Both the position numbers and the translations under genes were made by a program. The notes under the pieces were generated by a model, which was given only the letters and a program-made list of their open reading frames with translations, had not been told where the DNA came from and searched no databases. Below, piece after piece: positions 12,908-22,248 of a stretch of DNA of 24,229 nucleotides. Within the stretch, counting starts at the first letter, position 1. The number at the start of each line of letters is the position of its first letter. Source of the stretch: an uncultured Clostridium sp. (lineage in GTDB: Bacteria > Bacillota > Clostridia > Lachnospirales > Lachnospiraceae); the NCBI GenBank assembly GCA_900539185.1, contig UQBG01000027.1, forward strand, positions 1 through 24,229. The letters are read 5' to 3'.

Positions 12908-13709
12908 CTCTGCATCCCAAACAACGATATCAGCCGCTCAGGCCGATTACCTAAGAAAACAGAGGAATACGCGTATCCAGATCCGGCTGATCCAGATCCT
13001 GATCTTTATCGGCTTTCTGATCCTGTGGGAGATCAGTGCTGACTGTCACTGGATCAACTCCTTTATCTTCTGCAGTCCTTCCATCATCGCCAAATGCTTC
13101 TGGGAAATGCTTCGGGATGGAATCCTGCTAAAACATATCGGAATCACTCTGGTAGAAACGCTGGCCAGCTTCTGCATTGTGATCGTCAGCAGTATTCTGA
13201 TTGCGATTCTGCTATGGTGGAATCCAAAGCTGTCCAAGATCGTAGAACCTTATATGGTTGTTTTAAACAGCCTCCCGAAATCTGCTCTTGCCCCGATCCT
13301 GATCGTATGGTTGGGAGCTAATTATAAAACCATTATCGTATGTGCCATATCCGTAGCGGTCTTTGGCAGCATTTTAAATATCTACACCGGGTTTGCCACC
13401 GTAGAACCGGATAAACACAAACTGATCCGGACGCTGGGCGGCACACGACTGGACTGTCTGCGGCTGGTGGTGATCCCCTCCAGTCTGGAAAACATCTTAA
13501 GCATCATGAAAGTCAATATCGGCCTGTGTCTGGTCGGCGTCATCATCGGTGAATTTCTGGCCGCCAGAGCCGGACTGGGATATTTAATCATTTACGGAAG
13601 TCAGGTATTCAAAATGGACTGGGTTCTGCTGGGCATTATCCTTCTTTGTATCATAGCCATGGGCTTATACAGTCTTTTGCAGTATCTGGAAAAAAAGTGG
13701 CACTTTTAA
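12900..13709 (+). CDS. ABC transporter permease (SsuC/TauC-type, BPD_transp_1)
   Basis: 269 residues, integral membrane partner of the preceding ATPase. About six hydrophobic helices are visible, starting with IRLIQILIFIGFLILWEI. The coupling (EAA) loop that docks on the ATPase is seen as KHKLIRTLGGTRLDCLRLVVIPSSLENILSIMKVN (split by the family glycine in LGG). The final helices contain GVIIGEFLAARAGLGYLI, a signature of SsuC/TauC permeases. The ATG at 12900 lies within the end of the ATPase gene; the GGAGG is 12 bases away, so reinitiation after the ATPase is likely. A terminator follows. The missing binding protein may be encoded elsewhere. Confidence 0.9.
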   Translation: MSDSASQTTISAAQADYLRKQRNTRIQIRLIQILIFIGFLILWEISADCHWINSFIFCSPSIIAKCFWEMLRDGILLKHIGITLVETLASFCIVIVSSILIAILLWWNPKLSKIVEPYMVVLNSLPKSALAPILIVWLGANYKTIIVCAISVAVFGSILNIYTGFATVEPDKHKLIRTLGGTRLDCLRLVVIPSSLENILSIMKVNIGLCLVGVIIGEFLAARAGLGYLIIYGSQVFKMDWVLLGIILLCIIAMGLYSLLQYLEKKWHF

Positions 13710-13712
13710 AAG

Positions 13713-13747
13713 AAAGCGACCGATATGGAATCCATACCGGCCGCTTT
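13713..13747. terminator. Terminator between convergent genes
   Basis: Stem 13713-13728 with 13732-13747. The two imperfect pairs are G-U in the minus-strand RNA but A-C on the plus strand, so it is stronger for the aminopeptidase side. T-rich runs occur on both flanks. Confidence 0.7.
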
Positions 13748-13766
13748 TCCTTGTTTTTATCTTCTT

Positions 13767-15047
13767 CTATGCCTCTTTATTTTCATAACTATAATACGTG
13801 TACGCAAACTGTTCGAGTCCCTTATAATCTGCAACCGCTGCCAGCTCTCTGGATGAATGCATCGCTAACATCGGGATTCCGATATCGGCTCCCAGAATCG
13901 GCAGATAGGAGGATGCAATCGGTCCCAACGTCTGACCACCCGGCATGCCGGAGCGATTCACCTGTTGCTGCCATGCTATTTCCGCCTGACCGCAAAGCTC
14001 CTTAACGACCGCTGATGCCTCACTGTCCGACAGATACCGCTGGCTGGCGCTGGTCTTTATGACGATTCCCTGTCCCGGATATACCTGATTGGTCGGATCA
14101 CTCTTATCCGGATAGTTTGGATGATGCCCCTGTGCTCCATCCATAGACAGCAGAAAGCCCCGACTTAGTCGGTCCTGCCATGCTAACGATTCATATCCCA
14201 GTCCGACTCCAAGCTTGTTCAAGATCTGCACCAGCAGTACAGAGTCTGCACCTTGCTTTGACCGGCTTCCGATCTCCTCATTATCAAACATAGCCGCCAC
14301 TGCAATTCCCGCATCCGCATTCTTCGCCAACTGCTCCATAGCGGAAAGCAGAGCTGCCACAGACGCCAGATTATCGATCCGGGGTGCACTGATCAGTTCT
14401 CGATTCGCACCGATTTCCTCCGGCTGATCCATATTATAAAGATACAGATCATAGTCCAATATATGCGCCTCCTCGATCCCATTCGGACGCCACAGGATAT
14501 CCCGCAGAAGGTCCTCCGCTTCTCCCAGACCTATGATCGGTATCAGTTCCTGCTGAACATTGATCTCACCCGTTTCACTACCTCTGGCAAGATGCGGGGC
14601 AAGGGAAGGAATCACCGCTACTGCTGCTTCTGACCGGACGAGCCTGCTTTCCGGATGAAAAGCATCTTTGCCTCGCAGTATGACTTTTCCCGCTACTCCC
14701 AGCGGACGGTCAAACCAGGTCGTTTTTAAAAGTCCTCCATACGGTTCCACATTTGCCCGTACATAATACTTTCCCGGCATATTAGGATTTGCTTTTACCT
14801 TAAAGCATGGCGAATCCGTATGTGCCATGGCGATCCGGACTCCTTCCTGCTGTTCATCTGCTCCGATATGAAATGCGATCAGCATAGACGGATAGGGAAC
14901 GGTATAATAGTCACCTGCCTTTAAGTGTGACCAGTCTGTTCCATACTCCAGTTCCTGATACCCCGCCTGCTTTAATCGTTTTTTTCCATGTTCCACCACA
15001 TGAAATGCTGTGATTCCCTGCTGAATCACTTCTTTAAATGCTTCCAT
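13767..15047 (-). CDS. M18 family aminopeptidase
   Basis: 426 residues, a cytoplasmic zinc aminopeptidase of the aspartyl-aminopeptidase family, releasing N-terminal (often acidic) residues from peptides. Metal and catalytic residues are visible: His76 in AHTDSPCF, Asp225 in RIDNLAS, Glu257/Glu258 in FDNEEIGSRSKQGADS, Asp303 in SMDGAQGHHPNYPDK and His397 in LAMHSSREL. Length is normal. The start at ATG 15047 (MEAFKEVIQQ) lies 22 bases inside the end of the transglutaminase-like gene and has GGTGA four bases upstream; a longer frame from 15098 has no better signal. The overlap places it at the end of the moxR operon. The functional link to that operon is unclear. Confidence 0.92.
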   Translation of the reverse strand: MEAFKEVIQQGITAFHVVEHGKKRLKQAGYQELEYGTDWSHLKAGDYYTVPYPSMLIAFHIGADEQQEGVRIAMAHTDSPCFKVKANPNMPGKYYVRANVEPYGGLLKTTWFDRPLGVAGKVILRGKDAFHPESRLVRSEAAVAVIPSLAPHLARGSETGEINVQQELIPIIGLGEAEDLLRDILWRPNGIEEAHILDYDLYLYNMDQPEEIGANRELISAPRIDNLASVAALLSAMEQLAKNADAGIAVAAMFDNEEIGSRSKQGADSVLLVQILNKLGVGLGYESLAWQDRLSRGFLLSMDGAQGHHPNYPDKSDPTNQVYPGQGIVIKTSASQRYLSDSEASAVVKELCGQAEIAWQQQVNRSGMPGGQTLGPIASSYLPILGADIGIPMLAMHSSRELAAVADYKGLEQFAYTYYSYENKEA

Positions 15048-17515
15048 TTCTTCACCATCCTGTCTAATTCTGATAATAACATCATAACCTGTCTGCATTC
15101 ATCCTCTGTCAATCCATCTCTGCTATAACCGGCACGTTCCATCGGATCGATCAAAGCTTCCCATTTCGTATCTGTCAGATACGCCCGGATATATTCCAAC
15201 TGTCTGCGATAGGTTGGCTGTCTGTTATATTCGGCATCCTTCTTTCTCAGTCTTCCACTTATAAGCTGATAGTATGCCAGTACATTTTCATTCGGATCCT
15301 CTGTATGCCAGGTCTGATATTCCTTCCTTTTGGCATAGATCCGTCTGCCCAAGGCGATCCCGGCTAATAATGCCAGCACTATGATCAATGCGATCCAGAC
15401 TCCGCTCACATCATCCAGATTCCAGTCCAAAAGCTGAAGCTGGAAGCCGTTGTTGTCACCATCCTGTGTACCGGTTCCGTTTTCAGATCCGAATACCTCC
15501 CAGAAGCTGTCCAGCGTCTCATCCGGATCAATCGCCGCTACGGTTACTTCTTCCGGCTTCCACCCGAAATCAGGATCAAACACCTCCACCCAGGCATGTG
15601 CTCTGGCATCAGTAATTTCAACCGTAACCACACCTGTTTTTCCCAGTGAAGATTCCCCTTGGTAAAAGTCCTCATAGGTTTCATCTTCATTTAATTCGCC
15701 ACCCATGACATCCTCATAGGTCATTACATAGCCTTCGATATATCTGGCGGGAATTCCATTATACCGGTAGATCATCGTTGCAGCGGAAGCAAAATGCGCA
15801 CAATATCCTTTTTTCTTATCCAGGAACCAGCTGATATAGTCCGTATCCTTCGGCGTCTTTCCCGGTCTGGTGGTATACAGGAATTCTGTTTCAAAGTAAG
15901 TCTTTACCTTCTCTATGATCTCCTCCTGCGTATCCGTTTCTGTAATACCGGCTTCCTGACTGGCCTTTGCCACTGCCTCCCGACACTCCTCCGGCACTTG
16001 CATATACATTGCCTGTGCCTGCTTCCCTACATCCTCTTCCACGGTCTGACTGCTGCCATCCGGGGTTCCTTCTTTTCCAGTCATTTCTGCATTCAGATCC
16101 GGATAATACTGATATTCTGCCGTCGTCCCTCTCGGAATCGTACCGCGCAGTATATATCCGTCCTGAATACGCAGACTCTGATTATTCCTTGTCTGTTCAT
16201 TGTCTTCCTGTGCTCCGGTCGAAGAATTCGTCTGCTCCGGCTTCTGCACATCTGTATAATACGGCACATACGGATAGTTTGCATCTGCATCCAGATTCTG
16301 TATCAGCATCTTTGCTTCTGCCCCGCTGCCACTCTCTTCCCAGCGATTCTTTAGCAGCGCCGCATCCGTATCAGGCTGTGCCGAACTCTGATCCTCAACT
16401 ACCGTACTCACTGTCTGCCACTGATCGGTGTTTTTCCATCTGGATTCTGCAGATACATAGTCAACTCCTGTATAAGCCTTCAGATAAACAGGTTCATAGC
16501 TATACGGGGCAAAGGTTACGACCAGATCCGTCTGATAATCCGGGCTGACACTTCCGACTCCACCCAGTTGTCCGCTGCTGATACCACCTGTAGCCTGATA
16601 CCGGTCAAAGATGGAAAAGCCTCTGGTGGACATCATCTGCACCATATCCTCCGTCTCTTCCTTATACGGATTCTGACGATACCGATCCTGAAAGGTATCC
16701 CGATCTCCTACCAGTGCCGTAACTCCGTATAAGAGCAGTACAACCACCAGCATGAGCCCCATCGTTTCCAGCATCGTGGCTGCATCCTGTACATATTTTA
16801 CCCGAAGCGGCTTTCCTTTTCGATCCTTCCAGCGATAACTCCGGTACTTTCGTTCCATACCATAGGCACCACTGCTTCTTATCGACCATACCGCCAGATA
16901 ACCGGCGATCAGCAAAATCACATAGACAGCAGCCGATTCCAATCGGAAGTACATCGGGATAATCCATAAAAATCCCGTCATAAACAACAGAAACCAGACA
17001 TTCATGGTACGGGATATGATTACATTAGCCACGATCATCATAACTGTTCCTATAAACACAACAATCATAGAAGCAGCCAACGGCTCATTGATGTTACCCA
17101 CTTCATAATACTGCATACCGGGAAGGTCAAAGTAGTTCTCAACTGTTTCCAGAATCTTATTTATAATCAGGTAATAGCCACCATTGATCAACGGCTGAAA
17201 CCCTCGAACCAGAAAGAAAAATATCATCGCAAATATGATATACACTACATCCATGATCCAACCACGGTAATAGATCGTCGTAAACAGCAGTGCCATCGCA
17301 AATAAAATAACCGCTACCGGAAGTACATAATACTCGATACCAAATGCACTTAGGAAGCATCCCAGACTACCAAATATCACACCAAATACCAACAAACTCT
17401 TCACCATACAGTTTCGCAGCCAGGAACTGGTCTCCATCTGCAACGGTTGCTTCATAACCACGCCCTCAGATAGAATAACCTCTGTATTTACTTGTTTTTT
17501 ACGCCTGAACCCCAT
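15026..17515 (-). CDS. Transglutaminase-like membrane protein (TgpA-type)
   Basis: 829 residues. The N-terminal half has seven or so membrane helices between residues 38 and 270, then an extracytoplasmic region. The transglutaminase-like core carries Cys572 in KGYCAHFASA, His640 in RAHAWVEVF and Asp647 in DPDFGW, so the papain-like triad is complete. A final helix (about 693-712) and a cytoplasmic C-terminal domain (DUF4129-like, ending LLSELDRMVKKW) follow. A polar low-complexity stretch occupies 425-445. This is the third member of the MoxR-DUF58-transglutaminase operon found widely in bacteria and thought to act in envelope maintenance or protein crosslinking or hydrolysis. ATG 17515 has AGGAG six bases upstream and overlaps the DUF58 gene by 17 bases. 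Confidence 0.92.
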   Translation of the reverse strand: MGFRRKKQVNTEVILSEGVVMKQPLQMETSSWLRNCMVKSLLVFGVIFGSLGCFLSAFGIEYYVLPVAVILFAMALLFTTIYYRGWIMDVVYIIFAMIFFFLVRGFQPLINGGYYLIINKILETVENYFDLPGMQYYEVGNINEPLAASMIVVFIGTVMMIVANVIISRTMNVWFLLFMTGFLWIIPMYFRLESAAVYVILLIAGYLAVWSIRSSGAYGMERKYRSYRWKDRKGKPLRVKYVQDAATMLETMGLMLVVVLLLYGVTALVGDRDTFQDRYRQNPYKEETEDMVQMMSTRGFSIFDRYQATGGISSGQLGGVGSVSPDYQTDLVVTFAPYSYEPVYLKAYTGVDYVSAESRWKNTDQWQTVSTVVEDQSSAQPDTDAALLKNRWEESGSGAEAKMLIQNLDADANYPYVPYYTDVQKPEQTNSSTGAQEDNEQTRNNQSLRIQDGYILRGTIPRGTTAEYQYYPDLNAEMTGKEGTPDGSSQTVEEDVGKQAQAMYMQVPEECREAVAKASQEAGITETDTQEEIIEKVKTYFETEFLYTTRPGKTPKDTDYISWFLDKKKGYCAHFASAATMIYRYNGIPARYIEGYVMTYEDVMGGELNEDETYEDFYQGESSLGKTGVVTVEITDARAHAWVEVFDPDFGWKPEEVTVAAIDPDETLDSFWEVFGSENGTGTQDGDNNGFQLQLLDWNLDDVSGVWIALIIVLALLAGIALGRRIYAKRKEYQTWHTEDPNENVLAYYQLISGRLRKKDAEYNRQPTYRRQLEYIRAYLTDTKWEALIDPMERAGYSRDGLTEDECRQVMMLLSELDRMVKKWKHLKK

Positions 17516-18569
17516 AATATGCTCCTGTCCATGCTCCGTATTCCATCAAAGGTTCCCCGATACCGGATGCCCGGTCGCCAACCCAAAGGAACTGTGCCTC
17601 CTCGCCGTTCAGTATCCGCATCTGATCACGTCCCAGCGTCGGATCCTCATACATTTTCTCATAATAAATCATGCGGAACCCTTCCTGTAACTGCTCTTCC
17701 TGTTCCACCTTCCACAGCACCAGTTCATCACTCTGCGTACTCCACCATACCAGGGTAACCGGAATCTGACTCTCCAGCATCAGATGCAGGATGCCATATG
17801 TACAGTCAAAGATTTCCTCCATCAGTCCTTGTTCATTATCATGTAGCTCCGGCAGCAGAAACAGCTGTCTGGAGGACATGCTGACCCGTTCCTTTACCAT
17901 AAGAATATCTTTCTTTACAGACAGCTTCCAGTGTATATTCTGAAGCTTGTCACCGGGCTGATATTCCCGTACATCCTGTACCTCGGAAAAATCACTGCCT
18001 CTGGAACTGCTCTCCTCTACCTCCTGCATGCCCAGCGTGTAACCATCCAGACTGGTTTCTATCTCTGCCTTCTGCTTTGGCAAAACAACCACCTCATACG
18101 GATCTGCGACCGGACTCCGAAATGCCACGATTCCCAGGAAATCCTCTAGCTGTACCTGTCGGATACGGAACTCGATCCTTCCACACTGCTGTACCGTAAT
18201 CGGATACGAGACCGTCTGTCCCCTCCTTGCCCGAACCGGCACCGATAGTTCATGCTCACGACCGGTCTGATAATATAGATTTCCTACCGATATCCGTACC
18301 TTGCAATGCATCACACCCAGCCATGTCGGATTCTTCAGGTGCAGCTTCATCAGGAATTCTTCTCCTTTGTTCATACTCTCATACGGTCCTTCCCACTCTG
18401 CCTGTAACCGATCGGCTACAAACCGGGTGCCCAGAATACTAACCACCGGCAGAAATACCATCACAACCAGGACTGCCAGATTCAAAAAGTTATGAAAATA
18501 CCAAAGAAGTCCTATATTGCCCAGAAATAACAGAAGATATCCTATGATTCGAATACTTCTCTTTATCAT
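17499..18569 (-). CDS. DUF58 domain membrane protein
   Basis: 356 residues: two membrane helices near the N-terminus (about 9-26 and 30-48), an extracytoplasmic beta-sandwich-like region (60-160), and the DUF58 hallmark REYQPGDKLQNIHWKLSVKK at residues 201-220, which continues into a von Willebrand A-like domain. DUF58 proteins are paired with MoxR ATPases, which are believed to remodel their vWA partner. The start ATG follows GAGG by seven bases, 15 bases after the moxR stop, and the 3' end overlaps the transglutaminase-like gene. Specific activity is unknown. Confidence 0.9.
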   Translation of the reverse strand: MIKRSIRIIGYLLLFLGNIGLLWYFHNFLNLAVLVVMVFLPVVSILGTRFVADRLQAEWEGPYESMNKGEEFLMKLHLKNPTWLGVMHCKVRISVGNLYYQTGREHELSVPVRARRGQTVSYPITVQQCGRIEFRIRQVQLEDFLGIVAFRSPVADPYEVVVLPKQKAEIETSLDGYTLGMQEVEESSSRGSDFSEVQDVREYQPGDKLQNIHWKLSVKKDILMVKERVSMSSRQLFLLPELHDNEQGLMEEIFDCTYGILHLMLESQIPVTLVWWSTQSDELVLWKVEQEEQLQEGFRMIYYEKMYEDPTLGRDQMRILNGEEAQFLWVGDRASGIGEPLMEYGAWTGAYYGVQA

Positions 18570-18584
18570 TCTTCTACCTCATTC

Positions 18585-19508
18585 TTATGTTCTCGGTGAC
18601 TCCACACCGTCAAATATCATCTTCAGTACCGCTTTTGTATCCAGACCCGCCGCCTTTGCCTTCGTACTCAATTTTATTCTGTGCGCGAGTGCATCCGCGA
18701 AAATATACTCCACATCCTCTGGCGAGACATAGTCCCGATCCGCCATAAACGCTACTGCCTTTGACATCCGAAGCAGAGCGATACTGCCTCTCGGACTCGC
18801 CCCCAGTGTAATATACTCGCTGGTTCGTGTTTTCTCTACCAGTGTCGTGATATAATCATAAATAGTATCCTGTACATACAGCTCATTTACCTGTCTCTGC
18901 AGCTTTGCAAATTCCTCTCTGGTGATGACTGCCTTCACATGAGACAGTGGCTTCGACGCGTTCCCTTTTAAAATCTCTACTGCATTCTCATGGGATGGAT
19001 ACCCCATCGACAGACACACCATGAATCGATCCAACTGAGACTCCGGCAGAAGCTGTGTACCGGCTGATCCGACCGGATTCTCTGTTGCTATTACCGTAAA
19101 CGGTGTCGGAAGCTCTCTTGTTACACCATCGACCGTTACATTTCCTTCCTCCATAACCTCCAACAGTGCAGACTGCGTCTTTGGTGAGGTTCGGTTGATC
19201 TCATCTGCCAAAAACAGATTACAAAATACTGCCCCCTGCTGATACTCAAACGCCTTTGTCTGATTATTGTACATAGAAAATCCCAATATATCACTCGGCA
19301 GCACATCTGGTGTAAACTGTGTCCGCCGATATTCCATCGACATGGATCTGGCTATCGTCATAGCCAGTGTCGTTTTACCGACTCCCGGTATATCCTCTAA
19401 CAGGATATGCCCCTCTGTCAGCATTGCCGCCAAAACCTTTCGGACAACCTCCTCTTTTCCCTTTACCACCTGATGGATCTCTGTTAATACTGCATCTATC
19501 TGACTCAC
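18585..19508 (-). CDS. MoxR family AAA+ ATPase
   Basis: 307 residues, cytoplasmic chaperone-like ATPase. Walker A is GVGKTT (42-47), Walker B is FLADE with INR following (99-106), sensor 1 is IATENPVG, and the arginine-rich sensor 2 region is YITLGASPRGSIALLR. The best start is GTG 19508, eight bases from AAGGAG; the ATGs at 19514 and 19532 are too close to, or upstream of, that site. It leads the operon moxR, DUF58, transglutaminase-like, M18. MoxR proteins are thought to insert cofactors or remodel vWA/DUF58 partners; the partner here is the next gene. Confidence 0.92.
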   Translation of the reverse strand: MSQIDAVLTEIHQVVKGKEEVVRKVLAAMLTEGHILLEDIPGVGKTTLAMTIARSMSMEYRRTQFTPDVLPSDILGFSMYNNQTKAFEYQQGAVFCNLFLADEINRTSPKTQSALLEVMEEGNVTVDGVTRELPTPFTVIATENPVGSAGTQLLPESQLDRFMVCLSMGYPSHENAVEILKGNASKPLSHVKAVITREEFAKLQRQVNELYVQDTIYDYITTLVEKTRTSEYITLGASPRGSIALLRMSKAVAFMADRDYVSPEDVEYIFADALAHRIKLSTKAKAAGLDTKAVLKMIFDGVESPRT

Positions 19509-19544
19509 GTACATCACTCCTTTTATTATCATTTTAGTACCTAA

Positions 19545-19572
19545 ACTATACTTCAGGTCAAGTTCAAATCAA
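19545..19572 (-). promoter_or_regulatory. Promoter of the moxR operon
   Basis: Minus-strand -35 TTGATT (19567-19572) and -10 TATAGT (19545-19550), spacer 16. An alternative is TTGACC with TACTAA a few bases downstream. The -35 abuts the inverted repeat at 19575. Confidence 0.45.
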
Positions 19573-19574
19573 TC

Positions 19575-19621
19575 TATAAACAGGGTAGCATTTTTTCAGA
19601 AGATATGCTACCCTGTTTATA
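19575..19621. promoter_or_regulatory. Perfect 16-bp inverted repeat between divergent genes
   Basis: TATAAACAGGGTAGCA (19575-19590) and its exact reverse complement (19606-19621) are separated by 15 bases that include TTTTTT. It looks like a terminator, yet no gene runs into it: moxR and the DUF5721-like gene diverge from here. It adjoins the moxR -35 and overlaps a possible plus-strand -10 (TATAAA), so an operator or insulator is possible. Confidence 0.55.
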
Positions 19622-19671
19622 AAATATTAACATGCAGAACCCTTATATGGGTACTGAAAAGGAGACCTCCT

Positions 19672-20169
19672 ATGCTGTCAGCGACTACACCAGACATCAA
19701 ACTCTTTATGAATCATTTTCTAACCGGAACCGAATTTGATCGCTTTTTGCTTTGTGAGGCTACCATTATGACCGGCTCGACCTATATCATCGACGGCCAT
19801 ATCAACAAAGATTTCTATGATAGTGATGATGAACACTTAGATCCTCAGCGTATCTACCAGTACTGGGAAGAGTGCAAGCCTCTGGCCTTTCAGATGATCA
19901 AGGGTTCCCGGACTCCTCTGGCAATGAAGATCGTCCTCATGCTGGCCCCTCATAATGTTGAACGTTTTTTAGAAAAGTATAATATCCCTATGAATTCCGA
20001 CCAGATCTCCGGTCTGTACCTGAATCTTCGATATGAACATAATGAATTAAGCATCTCTTCCGGCACAGCCCTTACCGTCTTTACCCTTGATAAAACGGTC
20101 GAGCATATGTGGGATGAGATGCTTACAAAGTTCTTTAAGCAGCAGGGCATCGCCCTGCTGGACGCCTGA
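19672..20169 (+). CDS. DUF5721-like protein
   Basis: 165 residues, soluble, no signal peptide. The opening (PDIKLFMNHFLTGTEFDRFLLCEATIMTGSTYIIDGHINKDFY, in pieces) matches my recollection of DUF5721, a family of short proteins in Lachnospiraceae without known function; I could not check it. The central DDEHLDPQRIYQYWEECKPL and the end DKTVEHMWDEMLTKFFKQQG look well-folded. The ATG has AAGGAG seven bases upstream. It stands alone, divergent from moxR and convergent with htpG, with about 50 empty bases between its stop and that of htpG. Confidence 0.75.
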   Translation: MLSATTPDIKLFMNHFLTGTEFDRFLLCEATIMTGSTYIIDGHINKDFYDSDDEHLDPQRIYQYWEECKPLAFQMIKGSRTPLAMKIVLMLAPHNVERFLEKYNIPMNSDQISGLYLNLRYEHNELSISSGTALTVFTLDKTVEHMWDEMLTKFFKQQGIALLDA

Positions 20170-20222
20170 TTTTTATCTTATTTTCTTTCTCAGCAGTTTC
20201 TTTCACTGATGGTCTATTCCGA

Positions 20223-22172
20223 CTACTTTGCCAGGATTCCCAGAATCTCATTACTTCTGGCAATAAACTTTGTCATAGCCTCCGGCTCCAGCGGCTTATG
20301 TGCAATCATAGCCAGATCATATAACTGCTCGCATATCGTCTTGGTATTTTCGCCTTCTCCATGCTCCAGTACATACTGAACCAGCTGATTATTTGCATTC
20401 AATACCAGCGTTATTCCGCTGTTACCGCCGAACATCGTCGGATCAAAGCCGCCCATATTATACATCTTCATCATATCCTGCATTCTCCGGCTATCCTCAG
20501 ATTCCGTAATCATGGATGATACGTTGGCATTCTTTAACTTCTGTACCTGAACCTCCAGCTTGTCATTTTCCAGTGCCTTACGGAAGATTTCTGTCAGCTT
20601 CTCCTTGTTTGCCTTTGCAGCCTCTTCATCTTCCTCTGTCTCTACGAAGTTATTTGACAGTTCAGAGTCGATCCGCAGGAAGTGTACATTCTGATTCTTC
20701 TGCTCCAGATGTGTGATAAACGGAGTATCAATATTGCTGGTCAGAAGGATGGCATCCATTCCCTCTTCCTTAAACATGTTAATATACTGCGACTGCTCCT
20801 TGGCATCGGTAACATAGAAGACCTGATTCTCATGTTTCTCCTTTGCTGCCTCCAGATACTCCGGTAATGTCACATACTTGCCGTCCAAATTCTTAAAGAT
20901 GATATAATCGGTCATCTTCTCATTGAACTTATCATCTCTTAAGCAGCCATACTTGATAAATGGGCTGATATCATCCCAGTATTTCTCGTAGTTCTCTTTA
21001 TCGGTCTTGCACATACCGGACAACTTGTCTGCAACCTTCTTTGTAATGTAATCGGATATCTTCTTTACAAATCCGTCATTCTGTAATGCACTTCTGGATA
21101 CATTCAGCGGCAGATCCGGACAATCAATGACACCCTTTAAGAGCAACAGGAACTCCGGAATAACTTCCTTGATATTATCTGCTACAAACACCTGATTATT
21201 GTACAGCTTAATCTTGCCCTCTGCATTTTCCACCTCCAGATTGATCTTCGGGAAGTACAGGATACCCTTTAAGTTAAACGGATAATCCATATTCAGATGG
21301 ATCCAGAACAATGGCTCCCGGTAGTCCATGAACACCTTTCGATAGAACTCCTTATATTCTTCCTCTGTACATTCATTCGGATGCTTTGACCATAATGGCG
21401 TAGTATCATTTATCGGCTGTGGCTTCTTCTTTTCCTTTGCTGCTGGGGCTTTATCGGTCACTGCATCATCCGCCTCTATGGTTTCCCCGTTCTCATCTAG
21501 AACCTCCTGCTTCTCCTCCGGCTCTTCTTCTACCGGTGCATCTGCATTTGTAAAATAGATCTCAATCGGCATAAAGGAACAATACTTCTGCAGAACCTCT
21601 TTTGCCCGATATTCATTCGCAAACTCATAGCTATCCTCATTCAGATACAGTGTAATCACGGTTCCCCGATCGGTCTTATCACCCTTGGATATCGTATACT
21701 CGGTTCCGTTATCACACTCCCAGTATACCGGTTCTGCGCCTTCCTTATAAGACAGTGTCTCAATCGTCACCTTATCTGCTACCATAAATGCAGAATAGAA
21801 GCCCAGACCAAAGTGTCCGATGATCTGATCATCATTTGCCTTATCCTTATACTTTTCCAAGAAGTCTGCCGCACCTGAAAATGCGATCTGACAGATATAT
21901 TCATTTACTTCATCCTCTGTCATACCCAGACCATTATCAATAAACTGAATGGTCTTATTCTCCGGACTGACCACCACATCGATCCGATACTGATTATCCT
22001 CCGGTTCTTCAAATTCTCCGACCATGGACAGCTTCTTCAGCTTTGTCACTGCATCACAACCATTGGATACCAGCTCCCGGAAGAAAATATCATGATCTGA
22101 ATATAACCATTTCTTAATAATCGGGAAAATATTCTCACTATTAATTGTTAAACTACCCTGCTTACCTGCCAT
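20223..22172 (-). CDS. htpG: Molecular chaperone HtpG (bacterial Hsp90)
   Basis: 649 residues, an ATP-dependent cytosolic dimeric chaperone. The GHKL ATPase domain shows FFRELVSNGCDAV (31-43, with catalytic Glu33 and the Asn37 that binds magnesium), IQFIDNGLGMTEDEV (the nucleotide-binding Asp), and GHFGLGFYSAFMVADKV (ATP lid end). A charged acidic and lysine-rich linker (about 213-255) precedes the middle domain, which has GVIDCPDLPLNVSRSALQ. The C-terminal dimerisation domain is intact. The linker makes it slightly longer than the 624-residue E. coli protein. ATG 22172 follows AAGGAG by ten bases. Control is through a CIRCE element and thus presumably the HrcA repressor. Confidence 0.97.
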   Translation of the reverse strand: MAGKQGSLTINSENIFPIIKKWLYSDHDIFFRELVSNGCDAVTKLKKLSMVGEFEEPEDNQYRIDVVVSPENKTIQFIDNGLGMTEDEVNEYICQIAFSGAADFLEKYKDKANDDQIIGHFGLGFYSAFMVADKVTIETLSYKEGAEPVYWECDNGTEYTISKGDKTDRGTVITLYLNEDSYEFANEYRAKEVLQKYCSFMPIEIYFTNADAPVEEEPEEKQEVLDENGETIEADDAVTDKAPAAKEKKKPQPINDTTPLWSKHPNECTEEEYKEFYRKVFMDYREPLFWIHLNMDYPFNLKGILYFPKINLEVENAEGKIKLYNNQVFVADNIKEVIPEFLLLLKGVIDCPDLPLNVSRSALQNDGFVKKISDYITKKVADKLSGMCKTDKENYEKYWDDISPFIKYGCLRDDKFNEKMTDYIIFKNLDGKYVTLPEYLEAAKEKHENQVFYVTDAKEQSQYINMFKEEGMDAILLTSNIDTPFITHLEQKNQNVHFLRIDSELSNNFVETEEDEEAAKANKEKLTEIFRKALENDKLEVQVQKLKNANVSSMITESEDSRRMQDMMKMYNMGGFDPTMFGGNSGITLVLNANNQLVQYVLEHGEGENTKTICEQLYDLAMIAHKPLEPEAMTKFIARSNEILGILAK

Positions 22173-22248
22173 TAAAATACATCTCCTTTATCATTCTTTC
22201 CTATGTCATTCCTACTGCGAGTCTTGTTTTCAACTCATGCTAACCATA

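Noticed and set aside
15794..16548. Plus-strand frames of 186 and 193 codons
   Set aside because: Antisense to the transglutaminase-like gene, Leu/Ser/Pro/His-rich composition typical of reversed coding DNA, no start signals.
19660..19671. AGGAGACCTCCT palindrome at the DUF5721-like ribosome binding site
   Set aside because: A full hairpin would leave a two-base loop; only about three pairs could form, too weak to hide the site convincingly.
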